A stretch of DNA of 64,000 nt, taken from positions 1 through 64,000 of the forward strand of contig JAPLOI010000039.1 in assembly GCA_026400815.1 (NCBI GenBank). The letters run 5' to 3'. Below the pieces are notes generated by a model. It was not told where the DNA came from. It ran no database searches and worked only from the letters and a program-made list of their open reading frames with translations. Positions 7,762 through 15,223 of the stretch are shown here, piece by piece (positions within the stretch are counted from its first letter, which is position 1; every line of letters starts with the position of its first letter). Source of the stretch: Alphaproteobacteria bacterium (GTDB taxonomy: Bacteria; Pseudomonadota; Alphaproteobacteria; Acetobacterales; Acetobacteraceae). The translations under genes were made by a program, and so were the position numbers.

Positions 7762-9246
7762 ATGGAAACCCTGGCCGCGCTGGGCGGCGGCTTCGCCGTT
7801 GCCCTTTCGCCTGAGAACCTGCTGTGGTGCCTGCTGGGCACCACGCTGGGCACCGCCATCGGCGTGCTGCCTGGCCTCGGCCCGGCGCTGACCATCGCGC
7901 TGCTGCTGCCGATCACCTTCCAGGTGCCGCCCACCGCGGCCTTCATCCTGTTCGCCGGCATCTATTACGGCGCGATGTATGGCGGCTCCACCACCTCCAT
8001 CCTGCTGAACACGCCGGGCGAGAGCGCCACGATCGTGACGGCGCTGGAGGGCAACAAGATGGCCCGCTCCGGGCGTGCGGGGGCAGCGCTTGCCACGGCG
8101 GCGATCGGCAGCTTTGTGGCGGGCACGGTGGGCACGCTGGGCATCACCTTCCTGGCGCCGGTGGTGGTGGATTTCGCGCTGAAATTCGGGCCGGCGGAAT
8201 ACTTCTCGCTGATGGTGCTGGCCTTCGTGACCGTGTCGGCCGTGCTCGGGTCTTCCGCCGTGCGGGGCTTGGCGGCGCTGTTCTTCGGCATCTGGCTCGG
8301 GCTGATCGGCATCGACCTGCAGACCGGGCAGGCGCGATTCACCTTCGGGCTCGACGAGCTGCTGGACGGGGTCAACGTGATCGTGGTGGCCGTCGGCCTG
8401 TTCGCGGTGGGTGAGACGCTCTACGTGGCCGCGCGGCGCTACACGGGGAACGACGAGATCGTGCCGCTGCGCGGCTCGCTCTACATGACGAAGGAGGAGT
8501 GGCAGCGCTCCTGGAAGCCGTGGCTGCGCGGTGCGGCGATCGGGTTTCCGATCGGGGCGATGCCGGCCGGTGGGTCGGAGGTGCCGACCTTCCTGAGCTA
8601 CTACACGGAGAAGAAGCTCTCCAAGCACCCCGAAGAGTTCGGCACCGTGGGCGCCATCGAGGGCGTGGCGGGGCCGGAAGCGGCCAACAACGCGTCGGCC
8701 GCCGGGGTGCTGGTGCCGATGCTGACGCTGGGGCTGCCGACCGGGGCGACGGCGGCGATCATGCTCTCCGCCTTCCAGAGCTACGGCATCAACCCGGGGC
8801 CGATGCTGTTCCAGAGCCAGCCGGCGCTGGTGTGGGGGCTGATCGCCAGCCTGTACATCGCCAACATCATGCTGCTGGTGCTGAACCTGCCGCTGGTGGG
8901 GCTGTGGGTGAAGATCCTGCGCATTCCCGCACCTTTGCTCTACGCGGGGATCCTGGTGTTCGCGACGATCGGCACCTATGGCATCTCGAACTCGCCGGTG
9001 GACCTGGTGCTGCTGTACGTGATCGGGATCGTGGGCTTCCTGATGCGGCGCTACGATTTCCCGACCGCACCGGTGGTGATCGGCATGATCCTGGGGCCGC
9101 TGGCGGAACAGGAGTTCCGGCGGGCGATGACCATCTCCAACGGCGACTGGAGCGTGCTGGTAACGCAGCCGCTGTCGGCGACTCTGCTGGCGCTGGCGGC
9201 GGTGGCCCTGTTGGGGCCGATGGTTTGGCGGATGGCGCGGCGATAG
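7762..9246 (+). CDS. tctA: TTT transporter large membrane subunit (TctA)
   Basis: A 494-residue polytopic membrane protein, the transport channel of the TTT system. Family blocks are clear: [37 protein letters not shown], the mirrored second half with [10 protein letters not shown]-like sequence (here [17 protein letters not shown]), [16 protein letters not shown] and [15 protein letters not shown]. The two Gly/Pro-rich blocks are the inverted-repeat signatures of TctA. It is the last gene of the operon and is followed by the hairpin at 9261-9288. Confidence 0.95.
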   Translation: METLAALGGGFAVALSPENLLWCLLGTTLGTAIGVLPGLGPALTIALLLPITFQVPPTAAFILFAGIYYGAMYGGSTTSILLNTPGESATIVTALEGNKMARSGRAGAALATAAIGSFVAGTVGTLGITFLAPVVVDFALKFGPAEYFSLMVLAFVTVSAVLGSSAVRGLAALFFGIWLGLIGIDLQTGQARFTFGLDELLDGVNVIVVAVGLFAVGETLYVAARRYTGNDEIVPLRGSLYMTKEEWQRSWKPWLRGAAIGFPIGAMPAGGSEVPTFLSYYTEKKLSKHPEEFGTVGAIEGVAGPEAANNASAAGVLVPMLTLGLPTGATAAIMLSAFQSYGINPGPMLFQSQPALVWGLIASLYIANIMLLVLNLPLVGLWVKILRIPAPLLYAGILVFATIGTYGISNSPVDLVLLYVIGIVGFLMRRYDFPTAPVVIGMILGPLAEQEFRRAMTISNGDWSVLVTQPLSATLLALAAVALLGPMVWRMARR

Positions 9247-9260
9247 CGGGCTTGCTCCTC

Positions 9261-9288
9261 GGTGCGACGGGAAGGATCCCTTCGCACC
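9261..9288 (+). terminator. Hairpin after tctA
   Basis: An imperfect hairpin (GGTGCGA-c-GGGA paired with TCCC-t-TCGCACC, tetraloop AGGA) lies 14 bp past the tctA stop. No U-tract follows. It probably marks the end of the TTT operon transcript. Confidence 0.5.
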
Positions 9289-9438
9289 CCTGCCTGCCCA
9301 GCCGTTTCGACCGGAGCCAATCCTGCCACATTTGAGCAGAGTTCAGCGCTGGCGAGGCACGGGCAGGCCTGTGGCGATGCCCTGCGGAATCGGGGTGATG
9401 ATATGGTGTGAAGATATTATAAATCACTGACATTGGCG
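9289..9438. other. Intergenic, nothing recognised
   Basis: A short AT-richer patch (about 9398-9425) with an ATAT...ATAT arrangement precedes the small reading frame at 9439 and could hold the promoter of the MalM-like gene. No other feature was recognised. Confidence 0.3.
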
Positions 9439-9588
9439 ATGCTGGGGGCGGATGCGAGGATGCGGTCGGACCCGCAGTTCAGCTTCCGGACCTCCGACGA
9501 TCTGGTGGCGGAGCCGGACCGGGCCGTGGCCGGCCTGATGGCCGCGCTGCGGGCGGCGGCAGGCGCGGTTGGGACCGTGCTGAAATGA
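9439..9588 (+). CDS. Possible 49-residue protein coupled to the MalM-like gene
   Basis: A short frame MLGADARMRSDPQ... ending ...AAAGAVGTVLK whose stop overlaps the start of the next gene (ATGA at 9585). The overlap suggests coupling, but there is no clear ribosome binding site and no known family. The frame is open upstream to 9412, so it could also be the tail of a decayed gene. I do not recognise it; it may not be translated. Confidence 0.3.
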   Translation: MLGADARMRSDPQFSFRTSDDLVAEPDRAVAGLMAALRAAAGAVGTVLK

Positions 9589-10232
9589 GGCCCCTGCTCG
9601 CGCTGCTGCTGGCGGGGCTGGCCGGTTGCGTTGCGGCGCCGGGTACGGTGGAGCCGGTGATCGACCTGGGCGAGCGGCGCTGTGATGCGGCCCCGGTGCT
9701 GCAGGGGGCGCTGCCGTTGCCGGCGCGGACCGGCACGGCGTTGGACGGGCGGGACAGGCCGGTGACGTTCGACTTCGATCTGGGCGCGCCCTGCATTCGG
9801 CAGGCGGGTGAGCGCGCCGGGCTGTATGCCCCGTTCCGGCTGCCGGATGGGCATGGCGAGGTGATGCTGACGGTGCGCAGCGTGCCCCTGGGCCGGACGC
9901 TGCTGGCGCCGCGGGTGCGGCTGCTGGATGCGTCGGGCAGGGAGGTGCGGCGGGTGGAGGCGGATGGCTTCCTGTTCCGCGGGCAGGGGCTGACGGCATT
10001 GGTGCGGTTGCGGCCGGAAGAGGTGTTCGTGGTGGTGGGCTCCTCGCCGGTGATGGCGGGCCAGGGGTTCGACCGGTTGCAGACGGATGTGCGGACGCAG
10101 GTGATCCCGATCGGGGTGGGCGTGGTGATGATGCCGGTGGGGAGCGAGGCGACCCAGCAGATGATGTTCTCGCACAATGGCCGGGTGGTGCTGGAGACCC
10201 GGCCGATGGATTCGGCGACGGTGGGGCGGTAG
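9585..10232 (+). CDS. MalM-like periplasmic lipoprotein
   Basis: A 215-residue protein. The N-terminus MRPLLALLLAGLAGC is a lipoprotein signal with lipobox LAGC (Cys15). The body resembles the maltose operon protein MalM in pattern: TFDFDLG, then a YAPFRLPDGHGEVMLTV block, L-L-A-P-R-V-R-L-L-D, a FLFRGQGLTALVRL block and a later VVVGS strand. MalM is a periplasmic protein of unknown precise role in the E. coli maltose regulon. No maltose transport or maltodextrin genes are near, so the link to maltose is unsupported here. The resemblance is from visual pattern only. Confidence 0.6.
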   Translation: MRPLLALLLAGLAGCVAAPGTVEPVIDLGERRCDAAPVLQGALPLPARTGTALDGRDRPVTFDFDLGAPCIRQAGERAGLYAPFRLPDGHGEVMLTVRSVPLGRTLLAPRVRLLDASGREVRRVEADGFLFRGQGLTALVRLRPEEVFVVVGSSPVMAGQGFDRLQTDVRTQVIPIGVGVVMMPVGSEATQQMMFSHNGRVVLETRPMDSATVGR

Positions 10233-10236
10233 GGAA

Positions 10237-10360
10237 GCGGTTCTTTTTTGAAAAAAAGAGCCAAAAAACTTTTACCCGCTGGCACGAATGCCGGATCGTC
10301 TGGCGCGGGTGCAAATGGATGAAGTCTTTTTTTCTTCTTTTTATTCAGAAAAAGAAGGGC
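10237..10360. terminator. Two-hairpin A/T-tract element, copy 1 (bidirectional terminator)
   Basis: Hairpin A at 10239-10262 (arms GGTTCTTTTTT and AAAAAAAGAGCC) is followed by AAAAAACTT. Hairpin B at 10334-10357 (arms CTTCTTTTT and AAAAAGAAG, loop ATTCAG) is preceded by AAGTCTTTTTTT. The A-run and T-run flanking the middle can also pair with each other. The element lies between convergent genes (ends at 10232 and 10390). The same two hairpins recur at 17522-17653 (inverted) and 58547-58716. Confidence 0.75.
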
Positions 10361-10389
10361 TCTTTCTTACGATTCCATGACGGCTGTGA

Positions 10390-10908
10390 TCAGCGCCACG
10401 AGAGCTGGTTGCGGGGAAGTTTGCCGGTGGGATCGTAGACAGTGACCTTGTGCGGGAGGTTGGGGCCCCAACGCCAGAGCACGAGGTTGTGGTCGTTGGG
10501 TGTGGTGCCGTGGGCGAAGCTGGGGACCAGGATGCCGGCGTGGCCTGCGGCGAGGAGGCCGCGGACGATGGGCCAGGTGGCCGGCTCCTGCCCGGCGGCC
10601 AGGGCTGCGGCCCAGGGGCACGCGAGGGCTTCCAGGGGGATGCCGAGGGCGGTACGGGCAGGTTCGGTGCGCAGGTCGGCGATGTCGGCGCAGTCCACGT
10701 CGTAGCTGCACAGGACGTAGGGGGTGAGGCGGTGGGCGAAGCCGGCGGAGACCTCGCGGAAGACGGTGGTGAAGCTGAGGGAGAGATAGAGGGCCTCCTG
10801 GCCCGGCCAGTTGAAGCGGCGGCCCTTCAGCGCGGCGCCGGCGCCGGAGAGGAGGCTCCAGGACCAGGCGGGATCGTGGGCGCGGAAGCATTCGCCTTGG
10901 AAGCGCAC
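10390..10908 (-). CDS. RES domain toxin
   Basis: A 172-residue RES-family protein. The name-giving residues are visible: Arg9 in FRAHDP, the GRRFN block at 29-33, YLSLSF at 41-46 with Glu52 in the following helix, and Ser170 in the C-terminal QLSW. RES toxins are structurally ADP-ribosyltransferase-like and degrade NAD+ in studied members (MbcT, Res of Pseudomonas putida). The start is GTG at 10908. It lies 12 bp after the antitoxin gene, the usual antitoxin-first order. Confidence 0.87.
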   Translation of the reverse strand: MRFQGECFRAHDPAWSWSLLSGAGAALKGRRFNWPGQEALYLSLSFTTVFREVSAGFAHRLTPYVLCSYDVDCADIADLRTEPARTALGIPLEALACPWAAALAAGQEPATWPIVRGLLAAGHAGILVPSFAHGTTPNDHNLVLWRWGPNLPHKVTVYDPTGKLPRNQLSWR

Positions 10909-10920
10909 GGGCGTGGGTGC

Positions 10921-11316
10921 TCAGGCGTATCCGCCGGTGGCGAGGTGGTCGACATAGTCGCGCACAGCGGTGGCCTGGCCGGACTTGACCAGGGCTTCGG
11001 CGGTGCGGCCGGCGAAGGCGGGGATGGGTTCGGCGCGGTACCAGGCCAGGGCCTGGGCGGGGCCGCCGGCCCAGCTCTGCACCAGGGCGATGATCTCCAG
11101 CATCTCGCGGACGCGGGTTTGCGCCTTGGGGCTGTCGCGGCGGCTGGCCTTCTGGAAGACCTCCCGCGCGAGGCCGGCGGTTTCGGCGAGCTGGGCCTTG
11201 GAGAGGTGGAGGGATTCGGCGGCTTCCTCCAGCTTCACCATGCCGCGGTCATCCAGCACCGTGGCCAGGGAGAGGCGGGCGGGGGCGAGGCGCAGGGCGA
11301 CTGAGGCGGGTGGCAT
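10921..11316 (-). CDS. Xre/MbcA/ParS-family antitoxin of the RES toxin
   Basis: A 131-residue protein. The N-terminal part (about 30-75) is a Xre-like helix-turn-helix (ESLHLSKAQLAETAGLAREVFQ), and the C-terminal half is the MbcA/ParS toxin-binding domain with the signature SWAGGPAQALAWYRAEPIPAF-GRTAEAL pattern and the terminal VRDYVDHLATGGYA, which blocks the toxin active site in solved homologues. It is transcribed first in the pair, consistent with autoregulation. The AT-richer patch at 11325-11350 upstream is a likely promoter/operator. Confidence 0.9.
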   Translation of the reverse strand: MPPASVALRLAPARLSLATVLDDRGMVKLEEAAESLHLSKAQLAETAGLAREVFQKASRRDSPKAQTRVREMLEIIALVQSWAGGPAQALAWYRAEPIPAFAGRTAEALVKSGQATAVRDYVDHLATGGYA

Positions 11317-11383
11317 GGGATGCCGTTCCTTTGACCGGATTTACGGTCAATATGGGGGCAGAGGGTGGGGGATGCAATCGGGA

Positions 11384-12118
11384 TCAGGGTGTGGCCCCGG
11401 TGGCGAGCATGGTGGCCCATTTGGGGAAGCCGAGCTCGGCGGCACGTTGGGCGGCTTTGTCCCAATCGTATTCCAGCGCGATGAGGTCGGCAGACCATTT
11501 GCCCTGGCGCTGGGTGAGGATGGCGTAGCGGGCGTGGGGGGAGCGGTGTTCGAAATTGGCGGCGGCGGGGACGTCGGCGAAGGCGGGGCAGCCGACGCTG
11601 CCGGGGTTGAGGATGACGCAGTTGTCGGGGCCGGTGACGAGGGCCTGGCGGTGGGAGTGGCCGCAGAGGACGACCTGGCGTTGTGACTCGGCGCCGAGGC
11701 GGGTGGCGACGGTTTCGCGGGCGGCGGGGGCGAGGCGGCCTTCGAGGGGGTCCTCCAGGAGATAGGACATGTCGTCGGCGGGGCTGCCGTGGCAGGCGAG
11801 GATGTCGCCCAGATCGATGGTCGCTGGCAGGGCGTGCAGGATTTCGCACTGGGCCGGGGTGAGGGCGTTGCGGGCGAAGCGGCCGGCGGGGGGCATCTGT
11901 TCGTCTGGCCGGTCCACCGCCCAGCGGTCGTGGTTGCCGCGGACGGAGCGGATGCCGAGTTCGGCGAGGAGTTCGAAGGTTTCGCGCGGCCAGAGCGGGC
12001 CGGCGACCCAGTCTCCGAGGTTGAGGATGTCGTCCACGCCGCGGGTGGTGATGTCGGCGAGGACGGCTTCCAGGGCGAGGAGGTTGCCGTGGATGTCTGA
12101 GATGACGGCGAGGCGCAT
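11384..12118 (-). CDS. Metallophosphoesterase (YfcE/DR1281-like)
   Basis: A 244-residue calcineurin-like phosphoesterase. Metal-binding motifs run in order: SDIHGN (residues 7-12), NLGDWVAGP, RGNHDRW, CHGSP and CGHSHRQ. No signal peptide is present, so it is cytoplasmic. Homologues hydrolyse phosphodiesters or phosphoprotein substrates; the specific target is unknown. The start MRLAVIS has a good GAAGGAG ribosome binding site, and the frame upstream of it is repeat sequence. Confidence 0.9.
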   Translation of the reverse strand: MRLAVISDIHGNLLALEAVLADITTRGVDDILNLGDWVAGPLWPRETFELLAELGIRSVRGNHDRWAVDRPDEQMPPAGRFARNALTPAQCEILHALPATIDLGDILACHGSPADDMSYLLEDPLEGRLAPAARETVATRLGAESQRQVVLCGHSHRQALVTGPDNCVILNPGSVGCPAFADVPAAANFEHRSPHARYAILTQRQGKWSADLIALEYDWDKAAQRAAELGFPKWATMLATGATP

Positions 12119-12137
12119 TGGGGTCTCCTTCAGAGGC

Positions 12138-12302
12138 ACAGCCTGCTTGAGAACTCGCTCTGGCGAGTCAGAGGGGCCCGCTTGGGCCCCGGCCGGCGGT
12201 GATACGCGAGCACCGGAGCGGAGCGGCCTGATGGCCGTGAGCACCGGAGCGCAGCGGATCGCCGTCGGATGGCCGCCAGAGTAGAGTTATCAGGCAGGCT
12301 GT
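12138..12302. repeat. Composite intergenic repeat cluster
   Basis: A 9-bp inverted repeat (ACAGCCTGC at 12138-12146, its complement at 12294-12302, reaching the last base of the downstream stop codon) encloses several repeats. A 23-nt motif at 12148-12170 recurs with one mismatch at 60581-60603 and folds as ctcgc-tctg-gcgag. A 19-nt direct repeat (GAGCACCGGAGCGnAGCGG) stands at 12208-12226 and 12239-12257. GGGGCCCGCTTGGGCCCC forms another hairpin. No gene is present. Confidence 0.65.
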
Positions 12303-13417
12303 CACCAGCCGCTGATGCGGGGCCACACGGCCACGACTTCGTCGGATCCGTCGACCACGTGGTAGCGGTCGTGGGCGGCGGAGGTCATGCAGGTGTGGTT
12401 GGGGGCGACGCGGACGCGCTCGCCGATGCGGAACGGGGCGATGTTGGCCGCGGGGTCGAGGTCGACGACGCCGTGTTCCTGGTTGGCGCGGGCGACGAGC
12501 GAGTGGCCGAGGGTGCGGCGGCCGTGGAGATCCAGCACCAGGCCGAACTTGAAGTCGTGCGGGGCGGATTCGGTGGCGCGATCCTTCGAGAGGGCCATGC
12601 CGCCGGCATCGATGACGATACGGTTTTCCGCGGGGCGGCGGCCGATGACGGAGGCCAGCACCGTGACGGCGATGCCTTCGGGTTCGACCGTGGCGATTTG
12701 GGCCTGGAAGAGATCGCCGAACATGTAGACGCCGGGCCGGGTTTCCGTGACGCCGCCCAGGGCGCGGGCGTGCAGCGCGGTGGGGGAGGAGCCGACGGAG
12801 ACGACGGGGCATTCGAGGCCGACGGCGCGCAGGCGGCGGACGGCGGTGAGCGCCGCGTTGCGCTCGGCTTCGGCGAGGTCGGCCATTTCGGGGATGGAGC
12901 GGCCGGAATAGGAGTGGCCGGCATGGGTCATGATGCCCAGAAGGCGCGGGCCGAGGGCGGCGCCGATGGCTTCAAGCTCCGGTGCCTCGGCGGAGATGCC
13001 GCCGCGCATTTCGCCGCAATCGATCTCGATCAGGGCGCGGAGCTTGCCGGGATGGGCGGCGATGGCGCGGGCGACATCCAGGTCATCCGTGATGATCTTC
13101 ACGTCGGCGCCGGCTTCGTTGAGCTTGGCGACCTGGTCCAGCTTCTGCGGGGTGATGCCGACGGCGTAGAGGATGTCGGTGATCCCGTGCGCGGAGAAGT
13201 ATTCCGCCTCCGCAAGGGTGGAGACGGTGATGCCGGTGCAGGGGGCGGCCTGGTTGGCCAGCACCATGCGGGCGACGTCGATCGACTTCGCGGTTTTCAT
13301 GTGTGGGCGCAGGGCGACGCCGAGGCGGCCGACGGCTTGCGCCATGCGGTCGATGTTGCGGGCGAGCACCTGGCGGTCCAGCACGAGGCAGGGGGTGGGG
13401 AGGTCGGAGAGCTTCAT
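12302..13417 (-). CDS. D-threonine aldolase / D-serine dehydratase-like PLP enzyme
   Basis: A 371-residue fold-type III PLP enzyme. The N-terminal alanine-racemase-like barrel begins LPTPCLVLD and carries the PLP-Lys block LRPHMKTAKS. The C-terminal domain holds the Zn-binding H-x-C pair in PNHTCMT, the hallmark of the DSD1/D-threonine aldolase group. These enzymes cleave D-threonine to glycine and acetaldehyde or deaminate D-serine; the exact substrate is not readable. The start MKLSDLP overlaps the stop of the M81 gene by 4 nt, so the two are co-translated. Confidence 0.88.
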   Translation of the reverse strand: MKLSDLPTPCLVLDRQVLARNIDRMAQAVGRLGVALRPHMKTAKSIDVARMVLANQAAPCTGITVSTLAEAEYFSAHGITDILYAVGITPQKLDQVAKLNEAGADVKIITDDLDVARAIAAHPGKLRALIEIDCGEMRGGISAEAPELEAIGAALGPRLLGIMTHAGHSYSGRSIPEMADLAEAERNAALTAVRRLRAVGLECPVVSVGSSPTALHARALGGVTETRPGVYMFGDLFQAQIATVEPEGIAVTVLASVIGRRPAENRIVIDAGGMALSKDRATESAPHDFKFGLVLDLHGRRTLGHSLVARANQEHGVVDLDPAANIAPFRIGERVRVAPNHTCMTSAAHDRYHVVDGSDEVVAVWPRISGW

Positions 13418-14970
13418 GCGCTGGCTCCCTCTGGCCACTCCACGTTGCGTTCCAGGGGAATGGCGGGGCGGGGGAGGTTCTGCCAGGGGAAGTGGTGGAG
13501 CATGGGGGTAGTGAGGCCCGGCGCGTCCACCTCGATGACCTGTTCGTGCTTGAAAAACTCGTCGAAGCCGCCGCGGAAATGGCCGCGGGATTTGACGACG
13601 ACGATTCGGGCTTTCGCGAGATCGAGGCCGAAGGATTCGAAGAAGGCGGGGTCGGCGCATTGCACGCGCTGGCTGATGACGACCACCGTGATGCCGCCGA
13701 GGTCCAGCGCGGCCGCCTTGCCCACGTCGACGGTGCCGCCGGCGAAGATGCCGCGGCGGCAGGCGATGGGGCCGGGGTGCAGCGCGGTGATGGTGGCGTC
13801 GGCGGCGAAGGGCTTGGAGAAGTCGTTCTCGACGCTGCGGTTGAAGCGGGCGGTGAAGCGGGCGCCCTGGCCGAGGGTATGGGCTTCGGCGGCGAGGCCG
13901 GCATCGTAGATGACGCCGACGAAGGCATTGCGCACGCCCGCTGCGTGGAAGGCTTCCAGGATGAACATGGTGTTGCCGCGGCCACCGCCGCCGGGGTTGT
14001 CGGCCACGTCGGCGAAGATGAGGGCGGGCTTGGTGGGGTCTTCGGTGCCTTTCGCGAGGGCGACGGCATCCGGAAGGGAGGTGAGGGTGGGGAAGAATTT
14101 TTCGCGCTTCGCCCAGCCTGCCTTGGCGATTTCCATGGCCAGGGTTTCGGCGGCTTCCTTGTCGGTGGCGGTGACCACCACCGTCATGCCGTTGAAGGGG
14201 GTGTCGGCGTAGGCGAAGCCGCCCATGACGGAGACGTTGACGACGCGGCCGGCCCAGGGGGCCTGGTGCATGAGTTCCTGGCCGAGGTCGATCATTTCGC
14301 CATAGGGACGGTTGGGGGCGTCCTTGCCGGTGAGCATGGTGACGGTGGGGGCGATGATCGGCAGGCGAACCTTCGCGATGTGGGTCTTCATGCCGCCGAT
14401 CAACTTGCGCAGGACCTGGGCGGATTCGGCACCGCGCTCGCGCATGTCCATGTGCGGGTTGGTGCGGTAGCCGATATAGGCGTCGATGGTGTCGATGCCG
14501 GTGTCTGAGACGTTGGCGTGCAGGTCGAAGCTGGCGACCACCGGCACGTCTGGGCCGACGACGCGGCGGATCATGGCCTGGATGGTGCCTTCGGGGTCGT
14601 CGTCGCGCTCGGTGAGGCCGGCGCCGTGCATGACGCAGTAGACGCCGTCGATCTTGCCCGCGGCGCGCAGGCGGGTTTCCCATTCGGCCATGAGCTGGTC
14701 GAAGAAGCCCTGCTCGACGGGGCCGTTGGGCTCGGTCATGGCCAGGAGGAGGGGGACGGGTTCCCAGGGTTCGCCCTGGTTCATCTCGGTGATGAAGCCG
14801 GGGAGTTCGCCGAGCATGCGGGGGGCGGGGGAGGTGGCGTCTTCCAGGATGGTGTCGCCGCGCATGAGGGTGCGGATGGCGAAATCATGCTCCGTGGCAA
14901 CGGGGGCGAAGCGATTGCACTCGATCGAGAAGCCGAGGAGGGCGATGCGGGGGCGGTTGGTGGCGGACAT
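13414..14970 (-). CDS. M81 family metallopeptidase (MlrC-like)
   Basis: A 518-residue member of the MlrC/M81 family (microcystinase C and relatives). Landmarks: N-terminal IALLGFSIECNRFAP with Glu and Asn typical of the family, VYCVMHGAG, the metal-site block SFDLHANVS, GYRTNPHMDM, and C-terminal ADNPGGGGRGNT. MlrC hydrolyses small linear peptides; most members have unknown natural substrates. It sits in an operon with a D-amino-acid PLP enzyme, DUF2798 and a threonine-synthase-like gene, pointing to degradation of a peptide or amino-acid derivative. Confidence 0.9.
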   Translation of the reverse strand: MSATNRPRIALLGFSIECNRFAPVATEHDFAIRTLMRGDTILEDATSPAPRMLGELPGFITEMNQGEPWEPVPLLLAMTEPNGPVEQGFFDQLMAEWETRLRAAGKIDGVYCVMHGAGLTERDDDPEGTIQAMIRRVVGPDVPVVASFDLHANVSDTGIDTIDAYIGYRTNPHMDMRERGAESAQVLRKLIGGMKTHIAKVRLPIIAPTVTMLTGKDAPNRPYGEMIDLGQELMHQAPWAGRVVNVSVMGGFAYADTPFNGMTVVVTATDKEAAETLAMEIAKAGWAKREKFFPTLTSLPDAVALAKGTEDPTKPALIFADVADNPGGGGRGNTMFILEAFHAAGVRNAFVGVIYDAGLAAEAHTLGQGARFTARFNRSVENDFSKPFAADATITALHPGPIACRRGIFAGGTVDVGKAAALDLGGITVVVISQRVQCADPAFFESFGLDLAKARIVVVKSRGHFRGGFDEFFKHEQVIEVDAPGLTTPMLHHFPWQNLPRPAIPLERNVEWPEGASA

Positions 14971-14980
14971 CTGGGCGCCT

Positions 14981-15223
14981 TCAGTGAGCGGGGGCGACGA
15001 GCCAGGCGACGATGCGCCGGACCAGGTGGAGGACGAGGAGGAGGACGGGGAAGGCGACGAGCCAGGAGAGCATCCATGCGCCTGGCCAGGCGGCGAAGAA
15101 ATCAGGGCCGGGGCCGAGGGCGCGCAGCGTGGCGATGGTGGAGACGACGAAGGTCATCAGCAGGGAGAGGACCAGCGGCATCAGCCAGGCAGCGGCACTG
15201 GGCGGCAGGATGTGGCGCAGCAT
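14981..15223 (-). CDS. DUF2798 family small membrane protein
   Basis: An 80-residue protein with two transmembrane helices (AWLMPLVLSLLMTFVVSTIAT and AWMLSWLVAFPVLLLVLHLV). The pattern PL-LS-LMTFVVS-IATLRALG followed by W-AW-SW-VAFP and a terminal VRRIV matches DUF2798. The function is unknown. Its ATG overlaps the TAA of the upstream PLP gene by one base, and it is followed 10 bp later by the M81 gene. Confidence 0.8.
   Translation of the reverse strand: MLRHILPPSAAAWLMPLVLSLLMTFVVSTIATLRALGPGPDFFAAWPGAWMLSWLVAFPVLLLVLHLVRRIVAWLVAPAH

Noticed and set aside
9417-10175. Minus-strand frames rich in Arg and Pro opposite the MalM-like gene
   Set aside because: Shadow frames without family match; the plus-strand lipoprotein signal and ATGA coupling favour the plus strand.
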